Part shown: piece after piece, positions 28,648-38,565 of the stretch
Layout: each line of letters starts with the position of its first letter
How positions within the stretch are numbered: position 1 is the stretch's first letter
Assembly (NCBI GenBank): GCA_025465095.1
Contig: JAODME010000015.1
Span: 82,636 to 146,635 of the forward strand
DNA from: Microbacteriaceae bacterium
Lineage (GTDB): Bacteria; Actinomycetota; Actinomycetes; Actinomycetales; Microbacteriaceae
Direction: 5' to 3'
DNA: 64,000 nucleotides
Notes under the pieces: generated by a model
Databases searched by the model: none
Told to the model about the DNA's origin: nothing
Seen by the model: only the letters and a program-made list of their open reading frames with translations
Made by a program: the position numbers and the translations under genes

Positions 28648-29592
28648 ATGACCGGTTACACGGCCCAGTACGCACGGCCAGACCATTTCATCCTTCACCT
28701 GAGCGACACGCATTTCGTAGCCGGCGACCGGCTGCACGACTCGGTCGACTCCGAAGCTCGTCTCCGTCAGCTCGTCGGGGAATTGGAGGGATCCGGATCC
28801 CGACCGGAGGCGATCGTGTTCACGGGAGACCTCGCCGACAGGGGCGAGGCGCAGGCGTACGAGAAGCTGCGGGCCATCATCGAGCCGGTAGCGGAGCGGC
28901 TCGGGTCCGAGATCATCTGGGTGATGGGCAACCACGACGATCGGCCGACTTTCCGCCGCGAACTGCTCGGGCAGCTGCCGACGAGCAACCCGGTGGATCG
29001 CGTTCACGATATCAACGGCCTGCGCATCGTCGCCCTCGACTCGACGGTTCCCGGGCATCATCACGGCCTGGTCAGCGACGACCAGTTGGACTGGCTCGCG
29101 GAAGAGCTGTCGGTGCCGGCGCCGCACGGAACGATCCTCGCGATGCACCACCCTCCCCTCCCGAGCGTGCTCGATCTCGCCGTGCTGGTGGAACTCCGGG
29201 AGCAGGACGGACTTGCGGAGGTGCTCAGGGGCTCCGATGTGCGCAGTATCCTGGCCGGTCATCTGCACTACTCCACGACGGCGACGTTCGCGGGCATTCC
29301 GGTTTCGGTCGCCTCTGCCACCTGCTACACCCAGGATCTCAACGTCCCGGTCGGCGGAACACGCGGCCGCGACGGCGCACAGGCCTTCAACCTCGTGCAC
29401 GTCTACGACGAGACGGTGCTGCACTCCGTCGTTCCTGTGGGCGACTTCCCCGTCGTGTCGTCCTGGATCACCGCGGAGGAGACCGCGAAGATCCTCGCGG
29501 CGCGCGGCGTCGTCATCCCTCCGGCGCTCAACCCGCATGTCGCGGCGGAATCGCCCCTCGTACTGCCCGTTCCCGCCGTCGCTGCCTCCTGA
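28648..29592 (+). CDS. metallophosphoesterase (CpdA/Rv0805-like phosphodiesterase)
   Basis: LHLSDTHFVAG, FTGDLADRGE, VMGNHDDR, AMHHPPLPS, LAGHLHYST. Confidence 0.87.
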   Translation: MTGYTAQYARPDHFILHLSDTHFVAGDRLHDSVDSEARLRQLVGELEGSGSRPEAIVFTGDLADRGEAQAYEKLRAIIEPVAERLGSEIIWVMGNHDDRPTFRRELLGQLPTSNPVDRVHDINGLRIVALDSTVPGHHHGLVSDDQLDWLAEELSVPAPHGTILAMHHPPLPSVLDLAVLVELREQDGLAEVLRGSDVRSILAGHLHYSTTATFAGIPVSVASATCYTQDLNVPVGGTRGRDGAQAFNLVHVYDETVLHSVVPVGDFPVVSSWITAEETAKILAARGVVIPPALNPHVAAESPLVLPVPAVAAS

Positions 29593-29603
29593 CCCGCGGC
29601 GGC

Positions 29604-31190
29604 TCAGCCCATTTCGCCCGCCGGCTCCGCTGAGGCGCGTTCGCCGCGCACCTCCCACGGAGCCGTGATCGGGAAGTAGTCGTCGAGGAACGAGAGCACC
29701 GCGCTCGCCCGCTCCGCCGCATCGATCTCGGGAAAGCTTCCGTCGTTGAGGCAGAAGAAGTCGTGTGAGCGACGCTTGAGCAGCCGTTTCAACTCGCGCA
29801 ACCCGTCGTAGGTAGTGGTGTCGACATACTTCACCCGCGCCTGCGTCTGCACGAACGCGCGGGCCGTCATGAGTGCGTAGTAGTGGTAGAACGAATTCGT
29901 CACCGAGATGTCGGTGGCGGAGCGGAATGCGCTCGCGCTGGTGCGCCGGAAGTCGTCGCTGAATTCTCGTTCCATCTCGAGCAGCACCGACTTGCGCAGC
30001 GGCGTAGCCGCATGCTCGAGATGCCGGGTGGTGATCTTGCCGAAGCGCTGCTCGAGCAGCCGACGGTTCACCCGTGCGGCGTTCTCGAATCCGCTCCGGC
30101 TGGGGTTGCTGTCTCCGAGGCCGATTCGAGTGGTCGCCTCGATGAACTTGGTCAGCCCGCCCGGCGAGAAGAACATCTCCGGTCCGACCGGACGACCGAA
30201 GAACATGTCGTCGTTGGAGTAGAGGAAATGTTCGCTGAGACCGGGAATGTGCTGCAGCTGGCTCTCGATCGCGTGCGAGTTGTGGGTGGGGAGCACGGAC
30301 GGATCGACGAAAAACTCCTCGCTGCGCACGATCGTGACACCGGGGTGCTCGTCGAGCCAGGCCGGCACCGGTGAATCGGTGACGATGAAGATCCTTCTGA
30401 TCCAGGGCGCGAACAGGTGCACAGAGCGCAGCGCGTACTTGAGTTCATCGATCTGCCGGAACCGCGCCTCGGCACTGTCGCCCTCGCCGACTACGTAGCT
30501 CTCCATCCGCTTCGCACGCGCTCGCTGCCAGTCGAGCGAGGCACCGTCCACCCAGGAGAACACGATGTCGATGTCGAACGAGATGTCACTTGCGTGCTCG
30601 GCGAACATGCCTTCGAGGGTCGGCCAGGTCTGACCGTACAGGTCGACCTCGCCTTCGACGGCCTCCGTCGCCGGCAGGGTGGTGCGCATGAGCGCGTTCT
30701 CGGCAGGAGCGATGATCGCGTCATCCTTCCACTCCCATAGTTCGAGCCGCACTCCCGTGGCCGCCCCATAGCGCAGACGGCCTTGCGGTTCGATTCTGGG
30801 CCGGTAGAGGGTGAATGCGCGGGCCTTGGCGGCGGTCGCGAGCTTTCCATCGGCGACGAGCACAGGCGTCTGCCGCTCCAGCCCCTCCGCCCGCGAGTAG
30901 AACGGCTCGTTTGCGCACGCGGCCGCGAGGGCTGAGCGCAGTGGCTTGCGTGACGCCCAATCCACCGCGAGCACCGGCCGGTCATCGCTGCCGCGGATGA
31001 GGAAGTAACGGATGTCTGCCTTCTCGAGCACGGAGCGCAGGAAGAGCAGGTCTTCGACCATCGACTCGCGGGGAGTCAGGTGACCATTGATGAGGGTGAA
31101 GAGACCCTTGCGCACGACGACGTCGTTTCGCTTGATGACGCCGGGGGAAGCCAGCGATGGCACCACTACGGGTGCGAGATTTTCGTTCAT
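29604..31190 (-). CDS. Stealth-family sugar-phosphotransferase
   Basis: CR1-4 like blocks: FDIDIVFSWVDGASLDWQRARAKR, RQIDELKYALRSVHLFAPWIRRIFIVTDSPVPAWL, THNSHAIESQLQHIPGLSEHFLYSNDDMFFGRP. Confidence 0.85.
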   Translation of the reverse strand: MNENLAPVVVPSLASPGVIKRNDVVVRKGLFTLINGHLTPRESMVEDLLFLRSVLEKADIRYFLIRGSDDRPVLAVDWASRKPLRSALAAACANEPFYSRAEGLERQTPVLVADGKLATAAKARAFTLYRPRIEPQGRLRYGAATGVRLELWEWKDDAIIAPAENALMRTTLPATEAVEGEVDLYGQTWPTLEGMFAEHASDISFDIDIVFSWVDGASLDWQRARAKRMESYVVGEGDSAEARFRQIDELKYALRSVHLFAPWIRRIFIVTDSPVPAWLDEHPGVTIVRSEEFFVDPSVLPTHNSHAIESQLQHIPGLSEHFLYSNDDMFFGRPVGPEMFFSPGGLTKFIEATTRIGLGDSNPSRSGFENAARVNRRLLEQRFGKITTRHLEHAATPLRKSVLLEMEREFSDDFRRTSASAFRSATDISVTNSFYHYYALMTARAFVQTQARVKYVDTTTYDGLRELKRLLKRRSHDFFCLNDGSFPEIDAAERASAVLSFLDDYFPITAPWEVRGERASAEPAGEMG

Positions 31191-31298
31191 GGGAGGCCCA
31201 TCGTTCGAGCCTGGCCCGGTACACCGCGATTGCGGCTCGAACCCTCAGCTCCTTCCATTATCACCTGCGCTCGACAGTCGCGCTTCGTGTCCGCTTCG

Positions 31299-31646
31299 TT
31301 ACCGTCGATTCCGGTCGTCGGGGTTCTCGGTCGTGATCAGAATGCCGCTCACGATGAACACGAGCGCGGCGACGAATTGCATCGCCTTCCAGACCTCGTC
31401 AACGAATTGCACCGGGACGACGGGGTTCCAGGCGACTGCGATCGGCACCAGCACGACGAGCCACCACCACTGCCGAGCCTGCCAGGCGAACACGGCGACT
31501 ATGAGCGCGAGGATGCTGACGACATACAGGACCCAGGTGAACCCGTCGGTTCCGACGAGAGCGGACGCCGCAAGGAGAACGATCGCGGCGAGAACCGCCG
31601 GGACGAGTGCCGTGCGCCGGCGAGCGGGCGTGGGGTAGGAGGTCAC
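31299..31646 (-). CDS. small membrane protein (DUF6804-like)
   Basis: 115 aa with several TM segments, FAWQARQWWWLVVLVPIAVAWNPVVPVQF. Confidence 0.6.
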   Translation of the reverse strand: MTSYPTPARRRTALVPAVLAAIVLLAASALVGTDGFTWVLYVVSILALIVAVFAWQARQWWWLVVLVPIAVAWNPVVPVQFVDEVWKAMQFVAALVFIVSGILITTENPDDRNRR

Positions 31647-31655
31647 CGCCTAAGG

Positions 31656-33122
31656 TTAGCTCGCCAAGTCCCGTTTAGCCGGGCCTTCGAGTCGGGTGCC
31701 GTCCGCCGCGAACCGCGAGCCGTGCGCCGGGCAGTCCCAGCTCTTCTCCGAGTCGTTCCAGGTGACGATCGCGGCCATGTGGCTGCAGATCGCCGACAGT
31801 TCGCACGTCACGCCGCCGAGCGTCGAGACTGCCGTCGGGCGCAGCCGCGAGCGGCCGACCACCCCGTTCCCCTCCACCGGTGACGCATCGGGCAGCGCCG
31901 TCGACAGTGCGCGTCCGTATCCTTTCACGTACCACCAGCCTGCTGCGGCGCCACGGCCGAGTCCCGTCGCCAGTGCGCGCGGCATCGTGATGCGATGGTG
32001 CAGGACCTTCTGCCAGTCGGAGTTCTCCCCGAGGATGTCGGCGACGAGGGTGAGCGAGGCGGCTACGCCGCCTGTCATCCCCCACTTGTCATAACCGGTG
32101 GCGAGGAAGATTCGTCCCCTCCCACGTGGAAGCCAACCGACGAAGGGAACGTGATGCGCCGGGCTGTAGTCCTGCGCGGACCAGGAGTGTGTGCGCACGG
32201 CACCGGGCCAGTACCGTTCCGTCCACGCCGTCAGGTCGTCGACCTGTCGCTGCGGCGATGAATCGCGGCCGACCACGTGACCGTTGCCGCCCGTGACGAG
32301 AAGGCCACGGTGAGTGCGGATGCTGCGTGTCGGGGACTCGGCGCTCAGATACATGCCTGCGGGCAGCAACCCTTCGGGCACCTCGAACGCCTGACCGTAG
32401 CTGCGCTGCGCCTCGACCTTCGCGAAATACAGGCCGCGATCGAGGACAGGCGTTCCGGTGGCGAGTACGACGTGAGCCGCGGTGACCTCGCCGCCGCTCG
32501 TGACGACCCGTGCCGGATTGCTGGCACGAACCGCGAGCACCCTGGCTCCCTCGTGAATGACGCCGCCCAACTCGCGCAGCTCTGCGGCGAGCGCCGCGAG
32601 GAGGTCGAGTGGGTTGAACTGTGCCTGATCGGGTAGCGCGACGGCGGCGAAGGTGGGAAACGGCAGCCCGGCATCCGGAAGTATCCGCGCGTCGAGACCG
32701 ACCGAGCGGGCGAGCTCGTACTCCCGCTCGACCTTCCATACGGCTTCGCGCGTGCTCGCGTAGGTGTATGCGGCCCTGCGCTCCACGGGCACGCCGCGCG
32801 TCTCGGTGTATTCCATCAGCCAGTGGAACGCGGCACGGTTGCCGTCGGCGTAGGCCTGCAGCATCCCCTGGTAGCCGTGCGACCGGATCCTCTGGAAGTG
32901 GGTGCCTTGCAGCTGGCTGATCTTCGCCGTCGTGTTGCCTGTCGTGACCGCGCCGACGGTGCGCGCCTCGAGCACACCGACCCGGCGGCCGCGCCGGGCC
33001 AGCAGGACTGCGGACACGAGCCCGGTGATCCCCGCGCCGACGACGACTTCGTCATATTCGGCACCGGACACGAAGGGGTCGGTGGGAATCGGTCGGGGGT
33101 TGTCCAGCCACAGCGACTTCAT
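31656..33122 (-). CDS. FAD-dependent oxidoreductase with C-terminal Rieske [2Fe-2S] domain
   Basis: DEVVVGAGITGLVSAVLLARRGRRVGVLEA; C-terminal CELSAICSHMAAIVTWNDSEKSWDCPAHGSRF (C-H ... C-x2-H). Confidence 0.88.
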   Translation of the reverse strand: MKSLWLDNPRPIPTDPFVSGAEYDEVVVGAGITGLVSAVLLARRGRRVGVLEARTVGAVTTGNTTAKISQLQGTHFQRIRSHGYQGMLQAYADGNRAAFHWLMEYTETRGVPVERRAAYTYASTREAVWKVEREYELARSVGLDARILPDAGLPFPTFAAVALPDQAQFNPLDLLAALAAELRELGGVIHEGARVLAVRASNPARVVTSGGEVTAAHVVLATGTPVLDRGLYFAKVEAQRSYGQAFEVPEGLLPAGMYLSAESPTRSIRTHRGLLVTGGNGHVVGRDSSPQRQVDDLTAWTERYWPGAVRTHSWSAQDYSPAHHVPFVGWLPRGRGRIFLATGYDKWGMTGGVAASLTLVADILGENSDWQKVLHHRITMPRALATGLGRGAAAGWWYVKGYGRALSTALPDASPVEGNGVVGRSRLRPTAVSTLGGVTCELSAICSHMAAIVTWNDSEKSWDCPAHGSRFAADGTRLEGPAKRDLAS

Positions 33123-33171
33123 CGTGCTCCTCAGGCGGGCAGTGCCGGCTCGCGCTCGTCCGGCTCGGGCT

Positions 33172-33816
33172 TCAGCGCTCCGGTCGGGCGTACTGGTCGG
33201 GGCGGATGATCTGAATCGGCGTCGTCATCGGCGGCAGCTCGCGCAGCCGCGCGAGAGCGGGGCGAAGCTCGGTCAGCCAGGCCTCGTAGCCGGCATCGTT
33301 GAGGTGCAGCCGGTCGTTTGTGTATGCGGGGTTGAGTTCACCGTCCTCGAGGGCGAGAACGGCCCAGAGGTCGAGGAACTGCGCCTTGACGGTCGAGGAG
33401 AACTGCCGCAGGTGGATGTTCGTCTCTTGAATGCGATGGGCGTATTCCCTGCCTCGCGGCATGACCGACTGAACGAGCATTCGCGCACCTGGGAGTTCGC
33501 GTCGGAGCGTGACGCAGATTGTCTCGACGTTGCGCACCAGGTGCTCGACGGTCTGACGCGTACCGAGATCGTTCGTACCGATGAGCAGCACGATCTCGTC
33601 GGGCTTCTCGGCGACGACCTCATCGAGGCGGGCGAGCAGATCGTCGGTCGTGCTGCCACCGCGAGCGAGGTTGACCACTCGCTGGTCGGCGAACCATTCG
33701 GACCAATTGCCGTCCTGGGTGATGCTGTCTCCAAGAAAGACCACCTTGTCCCTGCCGTCGTCGGCCGGTTCGTGGCTCGCCGTGGAATCGTCGGGAACAG
33801 CGGATGAGTTCGTCAT
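33172..33816 (-). CDS. SGNH/GDSL hydrolase
   Basis: VVFLGDSITQDGNWSEWF, LIGTNDLGTR, NDRLHLNDAGYEAW. Confidence 0.85.
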   Translation of the reverse strand: MTNSSAVPDDSTASHEPADDGRDKVVFLGDSITQDGNWSEWFADQRVVNLARGGSTTDDLLARLDEVVAEKPDEIVLLIGTNDLGTRQTVEHLVRNVETICVTLRRELPGARMLVQSVMPRGREYAHRIQETNIHLRQFSSTVKAQFLDLWAVLALEDGELNPAYTNDRLHLNDAGYEAWLTELRPALARLRELPPMTTPIQIIRPDQYARPER

Positions 33817-33909
33817 TGGTGGGGCCTCCCCGTTAGTCGCTCGTGGGAGCAGCGTCCCTCCATTCTGCTGGAGGTCGCTGGGAATCTCCACCGGCTCCGG
33901 CCACCGCCG

Positions 33910-34851
33910 TCAGCTCGATCGGCGCCGAACTCCCAGCAGCTCCCTGCGGCCACGCTCAGCGAATCGCATGATCAGGACGGCGCCGATTACCAGAACGGCA
34001 AGCACGAAACCGCCTGCCGGGGCCTCCTTGCTAGCCGCGAGGGCCACCATTGTCTGAGCCAGTTCGGACTCCGGGGCGACACTTCTCGGAGCGGAGTCGC
34101 TTTCGCGATCGCGGCTCGCGAAAGATCCGACGCCGGGGCGGATGATCGGGGAATCGCGGGAGGTGCCGGGCCTGTCGGCTGCGACATCAGCCTTCTCCTC
34201 CGCCGCGGCATCCGCCTTCTCGTGGAGCTTCTCGCCTGCTGGCGGGGCCTCCGGCGCGGCGGCGACGGGCTCGTCTGCTTCCGCCGGCGCCGTTGTGGGC
34301 TCCGGCTCCGGTTCCGGTTCCGGCTCGGGGGCAGGAGCCGCGGAACGGGAGCGGGTCAGCTCGGGTGATGGGACGGCGGAGCTGACCGAACCGGGGTACG
34401 ACGCGAAGACCTCGACGCCCCACGTCGTTTCCCCCGCAGAGACGAACGCGATCCCGATGTCGGTGTAGTTGCCGAGAATGTTGCCTCGATGGCCGTCGGA
34501 GTCCATCCATGCCCGGTGCATCGACGCGCCATCCGACTGGCCGCGGGCGATATTCTCAGCGACGGAGCTCCAGCCTCCGGAGATCTGGTTCGAGTAGTCG
34601 GGATTGTGCTTCATCGTGCCCGAGGCTGCCATCTGATTCGCCCAGTCGAGGGCCACGCGGTCCATCTGGCTGTTGCGGGAAAGCGGGGGTTGGCCGTTCG
34701 CCGCCCGGTCTTTGTTGACGAGCGCGTGAATCGATTCCGGCTCTCCGGCGTTGGCCGGGCTCGCAGGCCCGGCGATCACGCCGAACATGGCGAGAGCCGC
34801 GACAATCGTTGCTGCGGAGAGCGCGCGGTAAGGTATCCCCCGAAAAGACAT
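33910..34851 (-). CDS. CAP (SCP/PR1) domain protein with EP-rich stalk and C-terminal TM segment
   Basis: HALVNKDRAANGQPPLSRNSQMDRVALDWANQMA...HRGNILGNYTDIGIAF; PEPEPEPEPEPTTAPAE; GGFVLAVLVIGAVLIMRFAERGRRE. Confidence 0.85.
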   Translation of the reverse strand: MSFRGIPYRALSAATIVAALAMFGVIAGPASPANAGEPESIHALVNKDRAANGQPPLSRNSQMDRVALDWANQMAASGTMKHNPDYSNQISGGWSSVAENIARGQSDGASMHRAWMDSDGHRGNILGNYTDIGIAFVSAGETTWGVEVFASYPGSVSSAVPSPELTRSRSAAPAPEPEPEPEPEPTTAPAEADEPVAAAPEAPPAGEKLHEKADAAAEEKADVAADRPGTSRDSPIIRPGVGSFASRDRESDSAPRSVAPESELAQTMVALAASKEAPAGGFVLAVLVIGAVLIMRFAERGRRELLGVRRRSS

Positions 34852-34857
34852 CCGTCA

Positions 34858-34873
34858 ACCCTAGACGATCTAG
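34858..34873 (-). promoter_or_regulatory. -10-like box overlapping a small palindrome upstream of the CAP gene
   Basis: Minus: CTAGATCGTCTAG palindrome (34861-34873) overlapping TAGGGT (34858-34863), 6 nt before ATG 34851. Confidence 0.45.
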
Positions 34874-35121
34874 TTTTCTTTCTTCGACGCCAGGTGCTGT
34901 ATCGGCACAAGGGGCACGCAACGTCCACATCGGAACATCTGCGTTCCGCACACGAATTGTTCCTTCATTCTGCGCGAAACACCCACTTTCTCCGCTCTAG
35001 GCATAGGAGGAAGCGGCGAGCCCTGTTGGTCATGACGTGCTGCAATCTCCGCAGCGCGGAGCTTGAGCGCATCACGCGCCGGCACCGCGAATGGCCAAAT
35101 GGGACGCTCAATCTCGTCAGC

Positions 35122-35976
35122 TCAGATGATGCCCTTAGGGTGCCAGACGGTCTTGGTCTCGGTGAAGAAGGTGATGCGTTCGAGGGAAGGGGCCGGAACG
35201 CCTACCTCCGGCGCAAGCACTCGCTTGAGTGTCTCGGCGGCCGCGATCTGCAGGTCGACCCATTCGAGCGAGCCTGCACCGGCGAGGTCGATCGCATTGA
35301 CGTCGGCGTGGCTCGCGAGCCAGGGTGCGACCTCTGCCGCGGAACCCGTGAGGATGTTCACCACACCGCCTGGCACATCGCTGGTCGCGAGGATCTCGCT
35401 GAAGCTGATGGCGCTGAGCGGCGCGGTCTCGCTGGCAAGCACGACGACGGTATTGCCGCTCACAAGCGCCGGGGCGACGACGCTCGCCAGTCCGAGCAGG
35501 GACGACTCCTGCGGCGCGACGATCGCGACGACCCCTGTCGACTCCGGCGTCGAGACGTTGAAGAAGGGGCCGCTCACGGGGTTGCCGTTGCCGGCCACCT
35601 GCACATACTTGTCCGCCCAACCGGCGTACCAGACCCAGACGTCGATCGCCGCGTCCACCTGCCGCTCGGCTGCTGAGACGCTTACGCCCTCTGATGCGCG
35701 AATCTCGTCGACGAACTGGGCACGACGTCCCTCGAGCAGTTCGGCGATGCGGTAGAGAACCTGACCGCGATTGTAACCGGTGGCACCAGACCAACCTGTC
35801 ACGGCCGCACGTGCGGCGACGACGGCCTCGCGTGCGTCCTTTCTGGACGCCTTGGCGACGTTGGCGAGGAACGTTCCCTTCGCGGTCGCTATCTCGTAGA
35901 CGCGACCTGACTCGCTGCGCGGGAACTTACCGCCAATGTAGAGCTTGTAGGTCTTCGGTATGACGAGGCGGTTCAC
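35122..35976 (-). CDS. truncated aldehyde dehydrogenase-family protein (N-terminal/NAD-binding part only)
   Basis: 284 aa; ALDH-like VVAPALVSGNTVVVLASETAPLSAISFSEIL...VPGGVVNILTG, no catalytic Cys/Glu half. Confidence 0.75.
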   Translation of the reverse strand: MNRLVIPKTYKLYIGGKFPRSESGRVYEIATAKGTFLANVAKASRKDAREAVVAARAAVTGWSGATGYNRGQVLYRIAELLEGRRAQFVDEIRASEGVSVSAAERQVDAAIDVWVWYAGWADKYVQVAGNGNPVSGPFFNVSTPESTGVVAIVAPQESSLLGLASVVAPALVSGNTVVVLASETAPLSAISFSEILATSDVPGGVVNILTGSAAEVAPWLASHADVNAIDLAGAGSLEWVDLQIAAAETLKRVLAPEVGVPAPSLERITFFTETKTVWHPKGII

Positions 35977-37448
35977 GCTCTGGCTCCCTCGCTCGGTACC
36001 GGCGAGTTCCAGCCGCGTGCTTCCAAATAGGCGGCAAGTCCGTGCCTGCCACCCTCGCGGCCGTATCCAGACTCCTTGTACCCACCGAACGGGCTCGCGG
36101 GATCGAACTGGTTGAATGTGTTGGCCCAGACGACACCCGCCCGCAGCTTGTCGGCGACTCCGAGGATGCGGCTGCCCTTGTCACTCCAGATTCCTGCGGA
36201 GAGACCGTAGGGGGTGTTGTTGGCCTTCGCGATCGCCTCGGCCGGGGTGCGGAACGTGAGCACGCTGAGCACAGGACCGAAAATCTCCTCACGGGCTATT
36301 CGGTGACTGGTCGACACGTTGGTGAAGATGGTAGGCGCGAACCAGAACCCGGTGGTCGGAAGTTCGCACGCGGGGCTCCACCGTTCGGCGCCCTCCTGTT
36401 CTCCTACCTCGGAGAGTTCCTGGATGCGTTCGAGCTGCTGCCTGGAGTTGATCGCCCCGACGTCGGTGTTCTTGTCGAGCGGGTCGCCGACACGGAGCGT
36501 CGACAGGCGGTGCTTGAGTCTGGAGATGACCTCGTCGTGCACGTTCTCCTGCACGAGCAGCCGCGACCCGGCGCAGCAGACGTGGCCCTGGTTGAAGAAG
36601 ATGCCGTTGACGATCCCTTCGATGGCCTGGTCGATCGGCGCGTCGTCGAAGACGATGTTCGCGGCCTTTCCGCCCAGCTCAAGGGTGAGCTTCTTGCCGG
36701 TGCCCGCGGTCGATTTCGCGATGGCGCGGCCGACTGCCGTGGATCCGGTGAACGCAACCTTGTTGACGTCACCATGGTTGACGAGGGCCTTTCCGGTGTC
36801 GCCGGCGCCGGTGATGATATTGACGACACCGGGCGGCAGGTCAGCCTGCTGCAGGATCTCAGCGAAGATGAGCGCCGTGAGCGGCGTCGTCTCGGCGGGC
36901 TTCAGCACGACGGTGTTGCCCGCGGCGAGTGCCGGGGCGATCTTCCAGGCGAGCATCAGCAGGGGAAAGTTCCACGGTATGACCTGCGCGGCGACGCCGA
37001 GCGCGCGCGGTGAAGGCCCAAGGCCGGCGTAGTCGAGCTTGTCCGCCCAACCGGCGTAGTAGAAAAACCAGGCGGCGACGAGCGGGATGTCGACATCCCT
37101 GCTCTCCTTGATGGGTTTTCCGTTATCGAGGCTCTCGGCGACCGCGAGTTCGCGGGCGCGTTCCTGCACGAGCCGGGCGATGCGGAACAGGTACTTGCCG
37201 CGATCGGCTCCTGACAGCTTCGACCAGGTGCGCTCGTAGGCGCGGCGGGCCGCGGTGACGGCAGCGTCGACATCCGCACCGTTGGCGTTCGCGATCTCCG
37301 CGATCGGCACCTCGGTTGCCGGCGAGATCGTCTGGAACGGCGTTCCCCTGCCGTCGACGAATGCGCCGTCGATGAACAGGCCGTAGCTCTTTCGCAGATT
37401 CAGAATCGCCGTCGACTCAGGCGCGGGTGCGTATTCGAGAAATGTCAT
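35973..37448 (-). CDS. aldehyde dehydrogenase
   Basis: VIPWNFPLLMLAWKIAPALAAGNTVVLKPAETTPL; LTLELGGKAANIVFDDA; FFNQGHVCCAGSRL. Confidence 0.92.
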   Translation of the reverse strand: MTFLEYAPAPESTAILNLRKSYGLFIDGAFVDGRGTPFQTISPATEVPIAEIANANGADVDAAVTAARRAYERTWSKLSGADRGKYLFRIARLVQERARELAVAESLDNGKPIKESRDVDIPLVAAWFFYYAGWADKLDYAGLGPSPRALGVAAQVIPWNFPLLMLAWKIAPALAAGNTVVLKPAETTPLTALIFAEILQQADLPPGVVNIITGAGDTGKALVNHGDVNKVAFTGSTAVGRAIAKSTAGTGKKLTLELGGKAANIVFDDAPIDQAIEGIVNGIFFNQGHVCCAGSRLLVQENVHDEVISRLKHRLSTLRVGDPLDKNTDVGAINSRQQLERIQELSEVGEQEGAERWSPACELPTTGFWFAPTIFTNVSTSHRIAREEIFGPVLSVLTFRTPAEAIAKANNTPYGLSAGIWSDKGSRILGVADKLRAGVVWANTFNQFDPASPFGGYKESGYGREGGRHGLAAYLEARGWNSPVPSEGARA

Positions 37449-37451
37449 CGG

Positions 37452-38465
37452 TCAGTCAATCGTCACGTAGTCGGGGCCGGAGTAGCGGCCGGTGCGGAGC
37501 TTCTGGCGCTGGAGTAACACATCGTTGAGCAGGCTCGAGGCACCGAAGCGGAACAGGTGCGGCTGCAGCCACTGTTCACCGACGGTCTCGGCGACGGTCA
37601 CGAGGTACTTGATCGCGTCCTTCGAGGTGCGGATGCCACCGGCCGGTTTGACGCCGATTCGCTCGCCCGTGAGCCGGTACCAGTCGCCGACGACCTGCAG
37701 CATGAGCAGGGTGACGGGAAGTGTCGCGGCTGGCGTGACCTTTCCCGTGGACGTCTTGATGAAGTCGCCGCCCGCGAGGATCGAGAGCCAGGACGCGCGG
37801 CGCACGTTGTCGTAGGTGGTGAGTTCCCCGGTCTCGAGGATCACCTTCAGGTGCGCGTAACTGCCGTCCTCGCGGCGACACGCCTCCTTGACGGCGACGA
37901 TTTGGTCGAAGACGAGTCCGTAGCGTCCGGACAGGAAGGCACCGCGGTCGATGACCATGTCGATCTCGTCGGCGCCGGCGACCACCGCTTCTGCGGTGTC
38001 GGCGATTTTCACCGACAGCGAAGCACGCCCGCTCGGGAAGGCGGTCGCCACCGCTGCGACGTTGATACCGTCGTCACCACCGGCGCTGTGTGCGGAACCG
38101 AGCGCCGCCACGGCATCCGCGACCATGTCGCCGTAGACGCAGACGGCGGCGACGCGTGGAGTCGTGAGATCGGAGGCGTCCGGCGTTATCGCCTTCGCGA
38201 CGAGCGAGCGAACCTTGCCCGGCGTGTCTGCTCCCTCGAGCGTGGTGAGATCGATGAGTTCGATGATCTTGTCGAGGGCCCAAGCCTTCGACGTCGTCTT
38301 GATCGACCTGGCGCCGAGGGCGCCTGCCCGAGCCTCCAGGCCGACGGCGTCGACGCCGGGCAGACCCTCGAGATGCAGTCGAAGGCTCTTCTCGGTGAGG
38401 TCGCCGCCGATGAGTTCGACGGCGCGTTCGGCGGGAGCGAGTGCAGTGTGTTTCATTGCCGTCAT
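37452..38465 (-). CDS. deoC: deoxyribose-phosphate aldolase
   Basis: VAAVCVYGDMVADAVAALG; GDFIKTSTGKVTPAATLPV; IGVKPAGGIRTSKDAIKYL. Confidence 0.9.
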   Translation of the reverse strand: MTAMKHTALAPAERAVELIGGDLTEKSLRLHLEGLPGVDAVGLEARAGALGARSIKTTSKAWALDKIIELIDLTTLEGADTPGKVRSLVAKAITPDASDLTTPRVAAVCVYGDMVADAVAALGSAHSAGGDDGINVAAVATAFPSGRASLSVKIADTAEAVVAGADEIDMVIDRGAFLSGRYGLVFDQIVAVKEACRREDGSYAHLKVILETGELTTYDNVRRASWLSILAGGDFIKTSTGKVTPAATLPVTLLMLQVVGDWYRLTGERIGVKPAGGIRTSKDAIKYLVTVAETVGEQWLQPHLFRFGASSLLNDVLLQRQKLRTGRYSGPDYVTID

Positions 38466-38565
38466 GGCGTGACCCCATTGACTGCGCTGTTCTTCATGAG
38501 TTCTGGCTTTCGAGGGCGCCGGCCGGGCAGAATCCCCGGGGAGAGCGGCAAGAACCAATTCTGCA

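Noticed and set aside
34290-34330. Short tandem repeat (CCGGTT/CCGGCTC)
   Set aside because: Encodes the EPEPEPEP stalk of the CAP protein; coding low complexity, not an independent repeat element
34870-35085. 71-aa minus ORF with Cys residues (FVCGTQMFRCGRCVP)
   Set aside because: No start context or family resemblance; Cys spacing does not match WhiB or a zinc ribbon
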